DNA from: Pseudomonadota bacterium
GTDB taxonomy: Bacteria; Pseudomonadota; Gammaproteobacteria; UBA5335
Assembly (NCBI GenBank): GCA_034189865.1
Contig: JAXHTV010000012.1
Span: forward strand, 1 to 64,000
Direction of reading: 5' to 3'
DNA: 64,000 nt
A model generated the notes under the pieces. It worked only from the letters and a program-made list of their open reading frames with translations, was not told the origin of the DNA and searched no databases. This document shows, one piece after another, positions 50,076-59,643 of the stretch. Numbering within the stretch: position 1 is the stretch's first letter; every line of letters begins with the position of its first letter. A program made the position numbers and the translations under genes.

Positions 50076-51911
50076 ATGAAGCCAGGAACATGGGACCCCA
50101 TACCCAGCGATGAGGCGACGACGCTGGACGGGCTTTTTCAGGCGCGGGTCGAGCGAACGCCCAACGCCATCGCCTATCGCGCATTCGACCGTGATACCCG
50201 CCAATGGCGGGATTACCGCTGGTCGGAAATGCAAGCGGCGGTACATCGGTGGCAGGCTGCGTTTCTGCGGGAGGGGCTAAAATCCGGCGATCGTGTGGCC
50301 GTCGCGATTCCCAATGGACCCGAGTGGGTGATCTTCGACCAGGCGGCCTTGGCGATGGGCTTGGTTGTGGTGCCCCTGTATGTGGATGATCGGCCCAATA
50401 ACACGGCCTATATTCTGGCGGACTCCGGTTCGCTGCTGCTCCTCACGGTAGATGTCGAGCACTGGCATCGGGTAGCCAATGCCCTATCGGATTTCGACGA
50501 TTTACGCCGTGTTATTTTGTTGCAAGGGCAAGCGGATGAGTTGGGAGCGGATCCCCGGCTTCGTCTGGCCGAGGATTGGCTGCCCATGCCGCCTATGGCT
50601 CTGCCCGTGGCCCACGCCAATGAACCCGGTACACTCGCGACCATTATTTACACCTCGGGCACGACCGGACGTCCCAAGGGGGTGATGCTTAGCCACGCCA
50701 ATCTGTTGAGCAATGTCTATGACGTGCTGAGCGTGATCAAAGCCTATCGTGAGGATGTCCTGCTTTCGTTTTTGCCCATGGCTCACGCGCTGGAGCGTAC
50801 CGGTGGGTATTACCTGCCCATGGTGGCCGGTTGCACTGTGGCCTATGCGCGAAGCTTGCAGCAGTTGGCTAAAGACTTCGCGGCGGTTCGTCCCACCGCA
50901 ATCATCTCGGTACCTCGCGTCTATGAAACGGTGTTCGGGCGCATCCGGCGGCAAGTGGCTGAGAGCGGGGCCATGCGTCGGAAACTGTTCCGCTTCGCCG
51001 TGCGGGTGGGTTGGAAACGCTTTGAATTTCACCATGGGCGTGCGTTTTGGAATCCGACTTTTCTTCTTTGGCCGCTGCTCAAACGCTTGGTGGCGGCACG
51101 GGTCATGGAGCGTTTGGGTGGGCGGTTGCGCTTGGCTGTGAGTGGTGGCGCGCCCTTGCCGCCGGAAGTGGCGCGCCTGTTCATCGGCTTGGGACTGCCG
51201 ATCGTGCAAGGTTACGGTTTGACCGAAGCGAGTCCGGTGGTCAGTTGCAACGCGCTGGAAACCAATTTGCCCGCCAGCGTAGGGCAAGTTCTACCGGAGG
51301 TCTCGGTGCGGATTGCCGAGAACGGTGAAGTGCTGGTGCGGGGTCCCAGCGTGATGATGGGGTACTGGAACAATTCGGCGGCGACCCGCAAGGCCATCGA
51401 CGAGGACGAGTGGTTGCATACCGGGGATCAGGGGCGGCTGGAAGGGGACCGCTTGTTCGTCGGTGCCCGTCTTGACGACATCATCGTATTGTCGAATGGC
51501 GAAAACGTCTCGCCGGAAGATATCGAAACGGCGATTCGCCTCGATCCGCTGTTTCAGCAAGTGATGGTCTTCGGCGCCGGCCGTCCCTACCTGGCGGCGC
51601 TGGTGGTTTTGAACGAGGAAGTGTGGAAAGAAGAAGCCGCGAATCGGAAGCTGGACCCGAATGACCCGGCCAGCTTGGAACAGGCGCAGGTCCGTCGCGA
51701 TTTTCTGGCGCGCATCAACGCAGCCTTGGGCGATTTTCCCGCTTACGCCCGTGTTCAGCGGGCTCATTTCAGCCTGGATCCTTGGACTGTCGAGAATGGC
51801 TTGCTCACTCCCACGATGAAATGCAAACGCAAGCGCCTGATGGAGCGTTTCTCCGCCGTGGTGGCCAGCTTGTATCCCAGCGCCAAGGGGGGCGTGTCGT
51901 CGTCGAGGTAG
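50076..51911 (+). CDS. AMP-forming long-chain acyl-CoA synthetase (FadD15-like)
   Basis: Activates fatty acids to acyl-CoA via acyl-AMP. 611 residues. P-loop IYTSGTTGRPKGVMLSH near 192, VQGYGLTEASPVVS near 385, hinge GARLDDIIVLSNGENVSPEDIE, and the C-terminal catalytic lysine in LTPTMKCKRKRL. Closest in layout to FadD15/FACL-type synthetases that end with a short C-terminal tail. AAGGAGG precedes the ATG. The ROK kinase follows 9 bases later. Confidence 0.92.
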   Translation: MKPGTWDPIPSDEATTLDGLFQARVERTPNAIAYRAFDRDTRQWRDYRWSEMQAAVHRWQAAFLREGLKSGDRVAVAIPNGPEWVIFDQAALAMGLVVVPLYVDDRPNNTAYILADSGSLLLLTVDVEHWHRVANALSDFDDLRRVILLQGQADELGADPRLRLAEDWLPMPPMALPVAHANEPGTLATIIYTSGTTGRPKGVMLSHANLLSNVYDVLSVIKAYREDVLLSFLPMAHALERTGGYYLPMVAGCTVAYARSLQQLAKDFAAVRPTAIISVPRVYETVFGRIRRQVAESGAMRRKLFRFAVRVGWKRFEFHHGRAFWNPTFLLWPLLKRLVAARVMERLGGRLRLAVSGGAPLPPEVARLFIGLGLPIVQGYGLTEASPVVSCNALETNLPASVGQVLPEVSVRIAENGEVLVRGPSVMMGYWNNSAATRKAIDEDEWLHTGDQGRLEGDRLFVGARLDDIIVLSNGENVSPEDIETAIRLDPLFQQVMVFGAGRPYLAALVVLNEEVWKEEAANRKLDPNDPASLEQAQVRRDFLARINAALGDFPAYARVQRAHFSLDPWTVENGLLTPTMKCKRKRLMERFSAVVASLYPSAKGGVSSSR

Positions 51912-51920
51912 GGGCTGCTT

Positions 51921-52832
51921 ATGCGCATCGGAATCGATCTGGGTGGAACGAAGATCGAGGGCATTGTGTTGGGTCCGGGTTCGGTGGTGTCGGCTCGCAA
52001 ACGGATTCCCACGCCGCGTGAGGACTACACGGCGACCGTGGCCGCCATCGTGGACCTGGTTTGCGCGTTGGAACACCGTGTCGGGCACTCGGCGCTGCCG
52101 GTGGGGATCGGCACACCGGGAACGCAAGTGCCGCCATCGGGGGCCATAAAAAACGCCAACTCCACCTGGCTGAACGGGCGAACTTTGGGGCAGGACGTTG
52201 AGCGCGCGTTGGGGCGCCCCGTCCGCTTGGCCAATGATGCCGATTGCCTGGTCCTTTCCGAGGCCCTGGATGGTGTCGCTGCGGATGCTCGGCTGGTGTT
52301 CGGCGTGATACTGGGAACCGGTGTCGGGGGTGGCATTGTGGCCAACCGGGCATTGCTTTCGGGCCCCAATGGCATCACGGGCGAGTGGGGCCATAATCCC
52401 CTGCCATGGCCGTCATCGGCTGAAATGGCTAACGGCCCGGACTGTTGGTGCGGTCTGCAGGGCTGTATCGAAAGCTGGCTGTCCGGTCCGGGCCTGGCGG
52501 CAGACTTTGCGCGAAGCGGCGGAGGGCATTTTTCCGCCGTGGAGGTCGCGCGTCTTGCCCGCCGGGGCGATGCGCTGGCCGAGGCGGCGTTGTCTCGCTA
52601 CGAAAATCGTTTGGCGCGGGCGCTGGCCGCGGTCATCAATCTCATTGACCCGGAGGTGATCGTGTTGGCGGGGGGGATCTCCGCGATCGAGCGTTTATAC
52701 TCCACTGTGCCAAGATTATGGGATGCCTATGTGTTCTCGAGCACGATCAACACCCGGCTGGTTCCGGCGCGGCACGGCGACGCCAGTGGTGTTCGGGGCG
52801 CCGCTTGGTTATGGCCCGAGCGATCAGCCTGA
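51921..52832 (+). CDS. ROK-family sugar kinase
   Basis: 303 residues: ATP-binding GIDLGGTKIEGIV at the start, GTGVGGGIV in the middle, the ROK signature with EWGHNPLPW, and the zinc motif CWCGLQGCIES. Likely phosphorylates a hexose such as fructose, glucose or N-acetylglucosamine (NagK/Mak type). Specificity is not readable. No DNA-binding N-terminus is present, so it is an enzyme and not a repressor. Confidence 0.9.
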   Translation: MRIGIDLGGTKIEGIVLGPGSVVSARKRIPTPREDYTATVAAIVDLVCALEHRVGHSALPVGIGTPGTQVPPSGAIKNANSTWLNGRTLGQDVERALGRPVRLANDADCLVLSEALDGVAADARLVFGVILGTGVGGGIVANRALLSGPNGITGEWGHNPLPWPSSAEMANGPDCWCGLQGCIESWLSGPGLAADFARSGGGHFSAVEVARLARRGDALAEAALSRYENRLARALAAVINLIDPEVIVLAGGISAIERLYSTVPRLWDAYVFSSTINTRLVPARHGDASGVRGAAWLWPERSA

Positions 52833-52916
52833 TTTGGTTTGATAGGAACAGGCGTGCCAAACTGCTCCGCCAGCCATCATTGAAGATAACGATTTCTCAA
52901 CCATGGAGAAGGTTTG

Positions 52917-53915
52917 ATGTCGAAAACGAAGTCCGTCACGGGCCAGAATGGCCGATCTCCCATCCCCAAAATCGTGGCGGGGGTTTTTGTCCTGTTGGTG
53001 CTGGTGTGCGTCGCACTGGGAGTCTACTGGTCCAATACCCCGGCCTTACCTGGCACCGTTCCGGTGAGCGAGCGCAAAGTGGTGGGATATGCCACCACCG
53101 AAACTTTGATCGATGTGGCTTCGGTGTTGCTGGAAAAGCCCGGTGGCTATCTCAGCAACGATATTGCGCCACCGGGGCTGTTTCTCGACAACATGCCCAA
53201 CTGGGAATTCGGGGTGTTGGTGCAGATACGGGATCTGGCGCGCGTGATGCGCAACGATCTGAGTCGGTCGCAATCGACCTCGGTGGAAGATCCTGATTTG
53301 GCGATTGCTGAACCGCAGTTCAATTACGACAGTGAGAGTTGGGTTTTCCCCTCCACGGAAGGTGAGTACCGCGAAGGGCTCCGTGCCTTGGTGCGTTACC
53401 GCGATCGTTTGATGGACCCGGCCGTACCCGACGCCCAATTCTATGCCCGCGCGGATAACTTGGCCGGGTGGCTCGGGATCGTCGAAAAGCGGCTCGGCAA
53501 TCTCTCGCAGCGTTTGAGCGCGAGCGTTGTCACGGTGCGTGAGAACACCGACTTGGCCGGTGATCCCGCGGCGCGTCAGTCCACGACGCGTCCGGAACAA
53601 ATTCGAGTTAAGACCCCGTGGCTACAGATTGACGATGTGTTTTATGAAGCGCGGGGCACGACTTGGGCGTTGGTGCAATTTCTGCGCGCTGCAGAAGTGG
53701 ATTTTCGAGAAGTGCTGGAGAAGAAAAACGCGCTCGTCAGTATTCGCCAGATTATCCGTGAGTTGGAAGAGAGCCAGCGCTCCTTGCGCAGCCCGGTGGT
53801 GCTGAACGGCAGCGGCTTCGGCATTCTGGCGAATCACTCGCTGGTGATGGCCTCCTACGTTGCGCAGGCACACGCCGCGACCATCGATTTGCGCGAGCTG
53901 TTACAGCAGGGTTAA
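52917..53915 (+). CDS. DUF2333 inner-membrane protein
   Basis: 332 residues with an N-terminal basic region and a single helix (KIVAGVFVLLVLVCVALGVYW), then a periplasmic domain of the DUF2333 family: PGGYLSNDIAPPGLFLDNMPNWEFG and DAQFYARADNLAGWL are the recognisable stretches. Function unknown. The ATG at 52917 follows GGAGAAGG. Its stop shares TTAA with the convergent MBL gene. Confidence 0.88.
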   Translation: MSKTKSVTGQNGRSPIPKIVAGVFVLLVLVCVALGVYWSNTPALPGTVPVSERKVVGYATTETLIDVASVLLEKPGGYLSNDIAPPGLFLDNMPNWEFGVLVQIRDLARVMRNDLSRSQSTSVEDPDLAIAEPQFNYDSESWVFPSTEGEYREGLRALVRYRDRLMDPAVPDAQFYARADNLAGWLGIVEKRLGNLSQRLSASVVTVRENTDLAGDPAARQSTTRPEQIRVKTPWLQIDDVFYEARGTTWALVQFLRAAEVDFREVLEKKNALVSIRQIIRELEESQRSLRSPVVLNGSGFGILANHSLVMASYVAQAHAATIDLRELLQQG

Positions 53916-54811
53916 CGCGGCGCGATCAGCTGCCAACGGGACTCGCGCGTGGCGGTGGCGTTTGACGTCGCCGCCACGCGTTTTTCGTCCATCAATTTGA
54001 GCAGGTGGGCGTGTACCGAAAGTTCCGCAACCGGATGAAGAAATCGCGGGACGTCGGTATAGGCGCGGGTCACGATTTCCGGGATGGTCATCTCGCCCGG
54101 GGTTTCGGCCAAAGCGATAAGGATCTTGTCTTGCCGCACCAAACGGTGGTCAATGATCCGCTGCAACACCGATTGGGCGTCATCGAGAATCCGTCCGTGG
54201 CCCGGGGCGATGTGCTGAATGTTCTCCCCCATGAGCCGTTCCAGTGACGCCAGATAGGCTCGCATGTCGCCGTCGGGCGGTGCGATCACCACCGTCGAGC
54301 CGTCCATCACCTGATCGCCTGCAATGAGCAGTGCTTCCTGATCTAGTAGAAAGCACAGATGGTTGGATGCGTGGCCTGGGGTGTGTAGCGCCCGTAAGGT
54401 GAACTCGTCCGTTTCGATGGTGTCGCCGTCATTCAAAGGCTGATCGGCGCGGAAGCCGGGTACGCGCGCTGGGCCTTTGGGTATGGCTGGATGGGCATAA
54501 ACGGGCGCGCCGGTCAGTTCGCTGAGGCGATGGCAGCCCGGGGCATGGTCCGGATGCGTATGGGTCACAAGAATCCAGCGAATGGGGCCGGGCGAGCCAT
54601 TGATGATGCTTTGGATATGTTGGGCGTTATCCGGACCTGGGTCGATGATGGCGACTTCGCGCTTGCCGATCAGGTAGCAATTTGTGCCGGGGCCGGTCAT
54701 GGGGCCGGCGTTGCCGGCGGTGATGCGACGAACCAGCGGAAACAGCTGCCGGGGCTCGCCCGGTTTGAATTCTGCACGCAGGCTTGCCCATTCGGCGGGA
54801 CTCATGCTCAT
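53912..54811 (-). CDS. MBL-fold hydrolase, LACTB2-like
   Basis: 299 residues. Metal ligands THTHPDHAPG, TPGHASNH, IAGDQVMDGS and APGHGRIL complete the binuclear metallo-beta-lactamase site, and a small winged-helix-like C-terminal domain follows as in LACTB2/glyoxalase-II-type hydrolases. Substrate unknown (thioester or RNA both occur in the family). ATG at 54811 preferred over the TTG at 54829. Confidence 0.88.
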   Translation of the reverse strand: MSMSPAEWASLRAEFKPGEPRQLFPLVRRITAGNAGPMTGPGTNCYLIGKREVAIIDPGPDNAQHIQSIINGSPGPIRWILVTHTHPDHAPGCHRLSELTGAPVYAHPAIPKGPARVPGFRADQPLNDGDTIETDEFTLRALHTPGHASNHLCFLLDQEALLIAGDQVMDGSTVVIAPPDGDMRAYLASLERLMGENIQHIAPGHGRILDDAQSVLQRIIDHRLVRQDKILIALAETPGEMTIPEIVTRAYTDVPRFLHPVAELSVHAHLLKLMDEKRVAATSNATATRESRWQLIAPR

Positions 54812-54977
54812 CGTCGGTCCATGTTTCAAGGCGTTGTCAGTGCGGGAAGTCGAGGCGGCATCTTACTACGGAGGCTGTCCACGGTCGAACGGCCGCACGG
54901 AGGCGTACTCTTCCCGCTTTCAATGTGACGTTCGCTGGCGTCAGAATGCACAAACTAGGATGGAATAACGGAGGTCG

Positions 54978-55730
54978 ATGATGAGTCGCGCGATGATGTT
55001 GACCGGGGCGAGTTCCGGTATTGGCAAAGCGGTGGCGCTGGAAATGGCCGGGCGGGGCTATCGATTGGGGCTGACTGCGCGGCGGATTGAGTTGCTGGAG
55101 GCGCTGCGCGATGAGATTCTAGCGCGTTATCCGGACACCTTGATCGCCGTTCGGGCCTTGGACGTCAACCAATACGAGGATATCGGGCCGGTATTGCGTG
55201 ATCTGGCGGAAGAACTGTCTGGGCTCGATATCGTGTTCGCCAATGCCGGTATTGGCCTGGGAGGGCGGATCGGCGCGTCGGATTTTTCCAACGCCCGCCG
55301 AACCATCGAAACCAACGTAATCGGGGCAATGGCCACGCTGGATGCGGCGGTGGCTTATTTTCGTGAGCGCGGTCAAGGCCACGTGGTGGGTACCAGCTCC
55401 GTGGCGGCTTTCCGCGGCATGCCGGGCAATGCCGCCTACTCGGCTTCCAAGGCAGCATTGGCGACCTACATGGACGCGCTCAGGAGTGAAAACTACCATC
55501 GCAATATCGACGTCACGGTACTTTACCCCGGATTCATCGACACCCCGATCAACGACATGCTTACCAGTCGTCCGTTCTTGATCACCGCGGAAAAAGGCGC
55601 CCGGATTATTGCCGACCGAATTGAACAAAAAGCAAAGTCGGCCGTAGTGCCGGCTTTTCCCTGGGTCCTGGCGCGGCCGCTACTGAAATGGATCCCGACC
55701 CGCTGGATGGCTGGGTCGGGAATGCGTTGA
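54978..55730 (+). CDS. Short-chain dehydrogenase/reductase
   Basis: 250 residues, classical SDR: TGASSGIGKAVA cofactor loop, NAGIGLGG, catalytic serine in VGTSSVAAFRG and YSASKAALATYM. Arginine/lysine residues after the first strand (TARRIELL) suggest NADPH. GGAGG is 6 bases before the first of two adjacent ATGs. Substrate unknown. Confidence 0.9.
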   Translation: MMSRAMMLTGASSGIGKAVALEMAGRGYRLGLTARRIELLEALRDEILARYPDTLIAVRALDVNQYEDIGPVLRDLAEELSGLDIVFANAGIGLGGRIGASDFSNARRTIETNVIGAMATLDAAVAYFRERGQGHVVGTSSVAAFRGMPGNAAYSASKAALATYMDALRSENYHRNIDVTVLYPGFIDTPINDMLTSRPFLITAEKGARIIADRIEQKAKSAVVPAFPWVLARPLLKWIPTRWMAGSGMR

Positions 55731-55741
55731 TTCCGTGCGCA

Positions 55742-56053
55742 TCAGTCGAGACAGCGGTAAATGCCGTACTTGCGCTGGCCGTCGGCGATCTTGGTCAGGG
55801 GGGCAACCGTATCGCCACCCATGTTAACGGCGTTGTTTTTGGCCAGACGCTCCAGATCCCGCGAAATATCCTCTTCGCGGCGAGAGAGAAACCAGATTTT
55901 TTCGAGCACCGTGACCGTGATTTCGCCAAGTTTTTCACAGTGAGTGACCCGCTCCTGCGGCAGTGCCAGCACATGTTCCGCTTTCGGCGTGACGGTGACC
56001 CAGCTGCAACCGACCAGCAGCAGTGGGAACAGCAGGGCGAAAACGTTTTTCAT
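55742..56053 (-). CDS. DUF4156 lipoprotein
   Basis: 103 residues: lipobox LLVGC at 12-16, then VTVTPKAEHVLAL, THCEKLGEITVTV, a central helix and KYGIYRCLD. A two-cysteine envelope lipoprotein of the DUF4156 family; function unknown. Convergent with the SDR gene. Confidence 0.88.
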   Translation of the reverse strand: MKNVFALLFPLLLVGCSWVTVTPKAEHVLALPQERVTHCEKLGEITVTVLEKIWFLSRREEDISRDLERLAKNNAVNMGGDTVAPLTKIADGQRKYGIYRCLD

Positions 56054-56125
56054 GGGGAGCTCCTCACATTGACTAAACCAGCGGGTCGCTGGCTACGGTG
56101 CGTATTCTAGCTCGCGTTCGGGGCG

Positions 56126-56896
56126 CTAGGTGAACTTTGAAAAATCGGGTTCTCTGCGTTCCAAAACCGCCTGCATGGCTTCCCGTGCCTCCGGTGATCG
56201 GAGCTGTTCGAGAAACATGTGTGATTCCTTGGTGATCGTCTGGCTAATCGATTCCAGATGGGGTGCCTTGAGCAGCGCTTTTGTTTTTCGAAGCGCTGCG
56301 GGCGGAAGGGCCGCCAAGCGTTCCGCCGCTGCCTGTGCCCTGGGCAAGTAGGCGTCGGCCTCAAAGACCGCGTTGACCAGCCCGAGTTCCGCGGCCCCCC
56401 GAGCATCCAAGGTCTCGCCGAGCATCAGCAGTTCACAGGCTCGGTGGTAGCCCATCAGCTCCGGCAACAGTTTGCTGGACCCGCCTTCCGGGACCAGTCC
56501 CAGCTTCATGAACGGCAGCTCGAAACGGGCATTCGGACCGGCATAGGCCAGATCGCAGTGGAGCAGCAAGGTGGTACCGATGCCAATGGCCGGTCCGTTA
56601 ACGGCGGCTACCACCGCTTTTCTGGCGGTGCTGATGGCATGCAGAAAACGGATCACAGGGCTGTCGGGGCCGGTGGGCGGGTTTTGTAAAAAGTCGTTAA
56701 GGTCGTTTCCGGCGGTGAAGCAGTCCCGCGTACCGGTGATCAGAACGACCCGTGTGTCGTGATCGGTTTCGGCTTGGTCGATGGCGTTTGCCATGATGGT
56801 GTACATGGCATGCGTCAGCGCGTTTTTCTTTTCCGGGCGCTGGATGCTAATCCGGCAAATGCCACCGGCCCGGTTGACCGCAATGTGTTCCGTCAT
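56126..56896 (-). CDS. Enoyl-CoA hydratase/isomerase
   Basis: 256 residues, crotonase fold. Oxyanion-hole segments DCFTAGNDLNDF and VAAVNGPAIGIGTTLLLHCDL; the single acidic residue in LVPEGGSS, with a non-acidic residue at the other hydratase position, is more like the isomerase or the broader PaaG group. Which reaction it performs is not decided. Stands alone. Confidence 0.88.
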   Translation of the reverse strand: MTEHIAVNRAGGICRISIQRPEKKNALTHAMYTIMANAIDQAETDHDTRVVLITGTRDCFTAGNDLNDFLQNPPTGPDSPVIRFLHAISTARKAVVAAVNGPAIGIGTTLLLHCDLAYAGPNARFELPFMKLGLVPEGGSSKLLPELMGYHRACELLMLGETLDARGAAELGLVNAVFEADAYLPRAQAAAERLAALPPAALRKTKALLKAPHLESISQTITKESHMFLEQLRSPEAREAMQAVLERREPDFSKFT

Positions 56897-57015
56897 GAGC
56901 CAGTCTCCTCGGTGTTTATGGGTCTGTTTTGGCTCGGTCGATCTGGAAGCCGCATGTTAGCTGGCGATTTGAGCAGCCGGCAACGCGTGTTTGGTTGCCA
57001 GCCGTTGGGGCGGGG

Positions 57016-57969
57016 CTAGTGGTCCGCCGCTGTCCTGGGGCCCTCGCGGCGTTCGTCGGGAAATGGCATGGGTCGCAAGACATGGAGTTGGGGTTCTGGT
57101 TGCAGTGTGACATGGTCGATGTCGAACTCGTCGTGTAGTATTTCCCGGCAACGTTGAAGAACGCCTTCCCATTGATCCATGTGATCGATCTCGATATGAG
57201 CCGATAGCGCGTAGTGACCGCTCGAGAGCGTCCACACGTGCAGGTCGTGTACCGAGCGAATATCTTCGATTCGCGCTAACGCGTAACCGATTACGTCCAT
57301 GTCCAAATGGCCCGGCACACCCTCCATGATGATATTCAAAGCCTCTCGGAGTAGACGCAGGCTGGCAATTAAAATGAGCCCGCAGATGAACAGCGAGAGC
57401 AGCGGGTCAATGGGGGACCAGCCGGTGAAAACCACGACGATCCCGGCCATCAGTGCGGCTACGGAACCAAGAAGGTCACCCAAGACGTGGAGAATCGCCC
57501 CGCGCATATTCAAGCTTTGTTCGCCTCGACTGAGGGTGAACAGGACGGCGCCGTTGATCGCCAGCCCCAGTCCGGCGACCAGCATCACTGTGAGCCCCCC
57601 GACTGGGGTGGGGGTTTGTAATCGGCGAACCGCACCCACCACGATTGCTGAAACGATGGCCAGCATAAAAAGCCCGTTGATCAAGGCGGCAATCACTTCC
57701 GCTCGTCCCATGCCGAAAGAATGGCGCCGGGTGGCGGGGCGCCGCGCAATCACGGCTGCCAAGGCCGCAAGGCCCAGCGCGCTGGCGTCGGTCAGCATAT
57801 GTCCCGCATCGCCCAGCAGCGCCAGGGAGTTGGCGAACCAGCCTGTGACGGCTTCGATGCCGGCGAAACCCAGCGTCAGCACCAAAGCGCGGACAAGCTG
57901 ACGGTCGGCGCCGTTCGCCCCGTGATGAGAGTGCACATGGCTGTGGTCGTGATGATGAGAATGATGCAT
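57016..57969 (-). CDS. Cation diffusion facilitator metal exporter (ZitB/CzcD-like)
   Basis: 317 residues, six membrane helices. A histidine-rich start (HSHHHDHSHVHSHH), HMLTDASALGL on helix 2 and HVLGDLLGS on helix 5 form the transport metal site. The cytoplasmic C-terminal domain (YALARIEDIRSVHDLHVW) is intact. Zinc (or cobalt/cadmium) proton antiporter. moaC lies just upstream on the same strand (12 bases), perhaps co-transcribed. Confidence 0.93.
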   Translation of the reverse strand: MHHSHHHDHSHVHSHHGANGADRQLVRALVLTLGFAGIEAVTGWFANSLALLGDAGHMLTDASALGLAALAAVIARRPATRRHSFGMGRAEVIAALINGLFMLAIVSAIVVGAVRRLQTPTPVGGLTVMLVAGLGLAINGAVLFTLSRGEQSLNMRGAILHVLGDLLGSVAALMAGIVVVFTGWSPIDPLLSLFICGLILIASLRLLREALNIIMEGVPGHLDMDVIGYALARIEDIRSVHDLHVWTLSSGHYALSAHIEIDHMDQWEGVLQRCREILHDEFDIDHVTLQPEPQLHVLRPMPFPDERREGPRTAADH

Positions 57970-57981
57970 ACCCGGTGCGTG

Positions 57982-58458
57982 TCACCCGTCGTCCGCTGTC
58001 CAGTCGCCAGACCGGCCACCCGATTTTGCCAGTAGTCGGATGCCTTCCATGCGCATGCCTCGATCAATTGCTTTGCACATGTCGTAGATGGTTAACAACG
58101 CCACTTGAACGGCGGTAAGCGCTTCCATCTCCACGCCGGTTTGACCGTGGGTTTGAGCCACGGCGGTGCAGTGAATGCGATTGGCGTCCACGGCGAACTC
58201 AACGGTAACCTTGGTGAGCGGAAGAGGGTGGCAAAGCGGGATGAGGTCGGACGTTCTTTTGGCCCCCATGATGCCAGCGAGCTGAGCGACCGCTAAGACG
58301 TCGCCCTTTTTGTTCTCGCCCCGCCTTATGGCCTCTACCGTGGTGGGTTGCATAACAATGGCGCCGGTGGCTTTGGCCCGTCGCGAAGTGACAGGTTTGT
58401 CGCCTACATCCACCATGTGGGCGTTACCTTGGGCGTCAAAGTGGCTCAGCCTTGACAT
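57982..58458 (-). CDS. moaC: Cyclic pyranopterin monophosphate synthase
   Basis: Rearranges 3',8-cH2GTP to cyclic pyranopterin in molybdenum-cofactor synthesis. 158 residues with [49 protein letters not shown] and the C-terminal GGRSGDW, full length. Divergent from moaD-moaE; moaA and moaB are not in the window. Confidence 0.97.
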   Translation of the reverse strand: MSRLSHFDAQGNAHMVDVGDKPVTSRRAKATGAIVMQPTTVEAIRRGENKKGDVLAVAQLAGIMGAKRTSDLIPLCHPLPLTKVTVEFAVDANRIHCTAVAQTHGQTGVEMEALTAVQVALLTIYDMCKAIDRGMRMEGIRLLAKSGGRSGDWTADDG

Positions 58459-58614
58459 AATGGGATGGTTCCGAGACTACCGCGAAGTGAGTACAGCATA
58501 GCCTTCATTGTCGGGCCTAAGGTGGAGCGAGTCCAGATGTGCGTTGTTTTGCCGGGCGGCGTGATCCATCTCGAGCCGGGTTGTTAAGTTGTTGTTTGCA
58601 AAATCCCCGTTTCC

Positions 58615-58652
58615 CGCGGGCCAGCCCGCGTGCGGTCTTGCCCGTAGCTTGG
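58615..58652. repeat. Inverted repeats in moaC-moaD intergenic region
   Basis: CGCGGGC-CA-GCCCGCG is a perfect 7-base dyad at 58615-58630. Just after it, TGCCC (58639-58643) can pair with either of two GGGCA copies (near 58651 and 58660), the second close to a ribosome-site-like GGGAGG. It could be an mRNA leader structure. It does not match a riboswitch I can name. Confidence 0.3.
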
Positions 58653-58705
58653 GCATCAGGGCATGATGGGAGGATTTCCAGTGGTCGATTCTCAAGGTTT
58701 CGTGT

Positions 58706-58939
58706 ATGGCTATAAAAGTTCGGTTTTTTGCCTCCCTGCGAGAACAGGTGGGGATCGATGAGCGGGATATTGACTGCAGAGATTCCGCCACCGTCGGCTC
58801 GATTTGGGACCATGTCACTGGTCAGGCGGCCCGGCCGACCAAATTGCTGGCTGCCGTCAATCTCGAGTACGCGGATTTGGATCAACGGGTCCGTGATGGC
58901 GACGAAGTCGCGTTTTTCCCGCCGGTCACGGGAGGCTGA
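58706..58939 (+). CDS. moaD: Molybdopterin synthase sulfur carrier subunit
   Basis: 77-residue ubiquitin-like protein ending in the required GG (FPPVTGG), which carries the thiocarboxylate. Start KVRFFASLREQVG and the DGDEVAFFPPVTGG tail are typical. AAGG is 8 bases before the ATG. moaE follows at once. Confidence 0.95.
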   Translation: MAIKVRFFASLREQVGIDERDIDCRDSATVGSIWDHVTGQAARPTKLLAAVNLEYADLDQRVRDGDEVAFFPPVTGG

Positions 58940-58940
58940 G

Positions 58941-59393
58941 TTGTCGATTGAGCTACTCGGCGAGCCGTTTGATCCGTGGCGCCGGCTCTCCGATCGTGAC
59001 CAGGAACTGCGGGAGGCTGACCGGGGCTGTGGTGCGTGTTCGTCGTTCGTGGGGATTATGCGGCCGAAAAATGACGGACTTGCGGTTCGCGAGATGATTT
59101 TGGAATATTATCCGAAAATGACACAGCGCCAGTTGTCGAATATCGTCGATGAAGCCTATGAGCGCTGGCCTATTGAGCATATCGATGTCGTCCACCGGGT
59201 TGGGGCTATTCGGCCGGGCGACACCATTGTCTTGGTCGGGGTTTGGTCAGCCCATCGTGGGCCGGCGATCAACGGTTGCCGCCATATACTGGAGCATTTG
59301 AAAAGGCAGGCGCCTTTTTGGAAAAAGGAAATACTCACCGACGGGTCGTCACGGTGGGTAACAGGCAACACCGACGTCATTTACGAACAATAA
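58941..59393 (+). CDS. moaE: Molybdopterin synthase catalytic subunit
   Basis: Large subunit that adds the dithiolene sulfurs. 150 residues from a TTG at 58941, which has GGGAGG five bases before it and gives the family start SIELLGEPFDPWRRL. HRVGAIRPGD, WSAHRGPA and KRQAPFWKKE with the active-site lysines are present. Overlaps nothing; 1 base past the moaD stop. Confidence 0.95.
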   Translation: MSIELLGEPFDPWRRLSDRDQELREADRGCGACSSFVGIMRPKNDGLAVREMILEYYPKMTQRQLSNIVDEAYERWPIEHIDVVHRVGAIRPGDTIVLVGVWSAHRGPAINGCRHILEHLKRQAPFWKKEILTDGSSRWVTGNTDVIYEQ

Positions 59394-59643
59394 ATCTTAA
59401 GGTAGCGGGAGTCGTTATCAACTCCACATACAACAAGGCCCGCAGGCGCGCGATTCGTTGTGGACTGTCGTTTCGGGCGAGTCTGTCATGGTGGGTCAGT
59501 CAGCTCACCGGGGAGTGGTCGTACCGATGGGCGCGACTCGGTTTCCTATTCTCCACAGCTAACACAGACTCCATCATACCAGGGCACTCCTTTCAACTGC
59601 CCGTGCGCGGTTCGGGGTGGCGGCTTGAGAAAAGGGTGACGCG

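Noticed and set aside
58477-58818. 113-codon minus-strand frame over the moaC-moaD gap and moaD
   Set aside because: No signal, domain or ribosome site; two-thirds of it is antisense to moaD or repeats.
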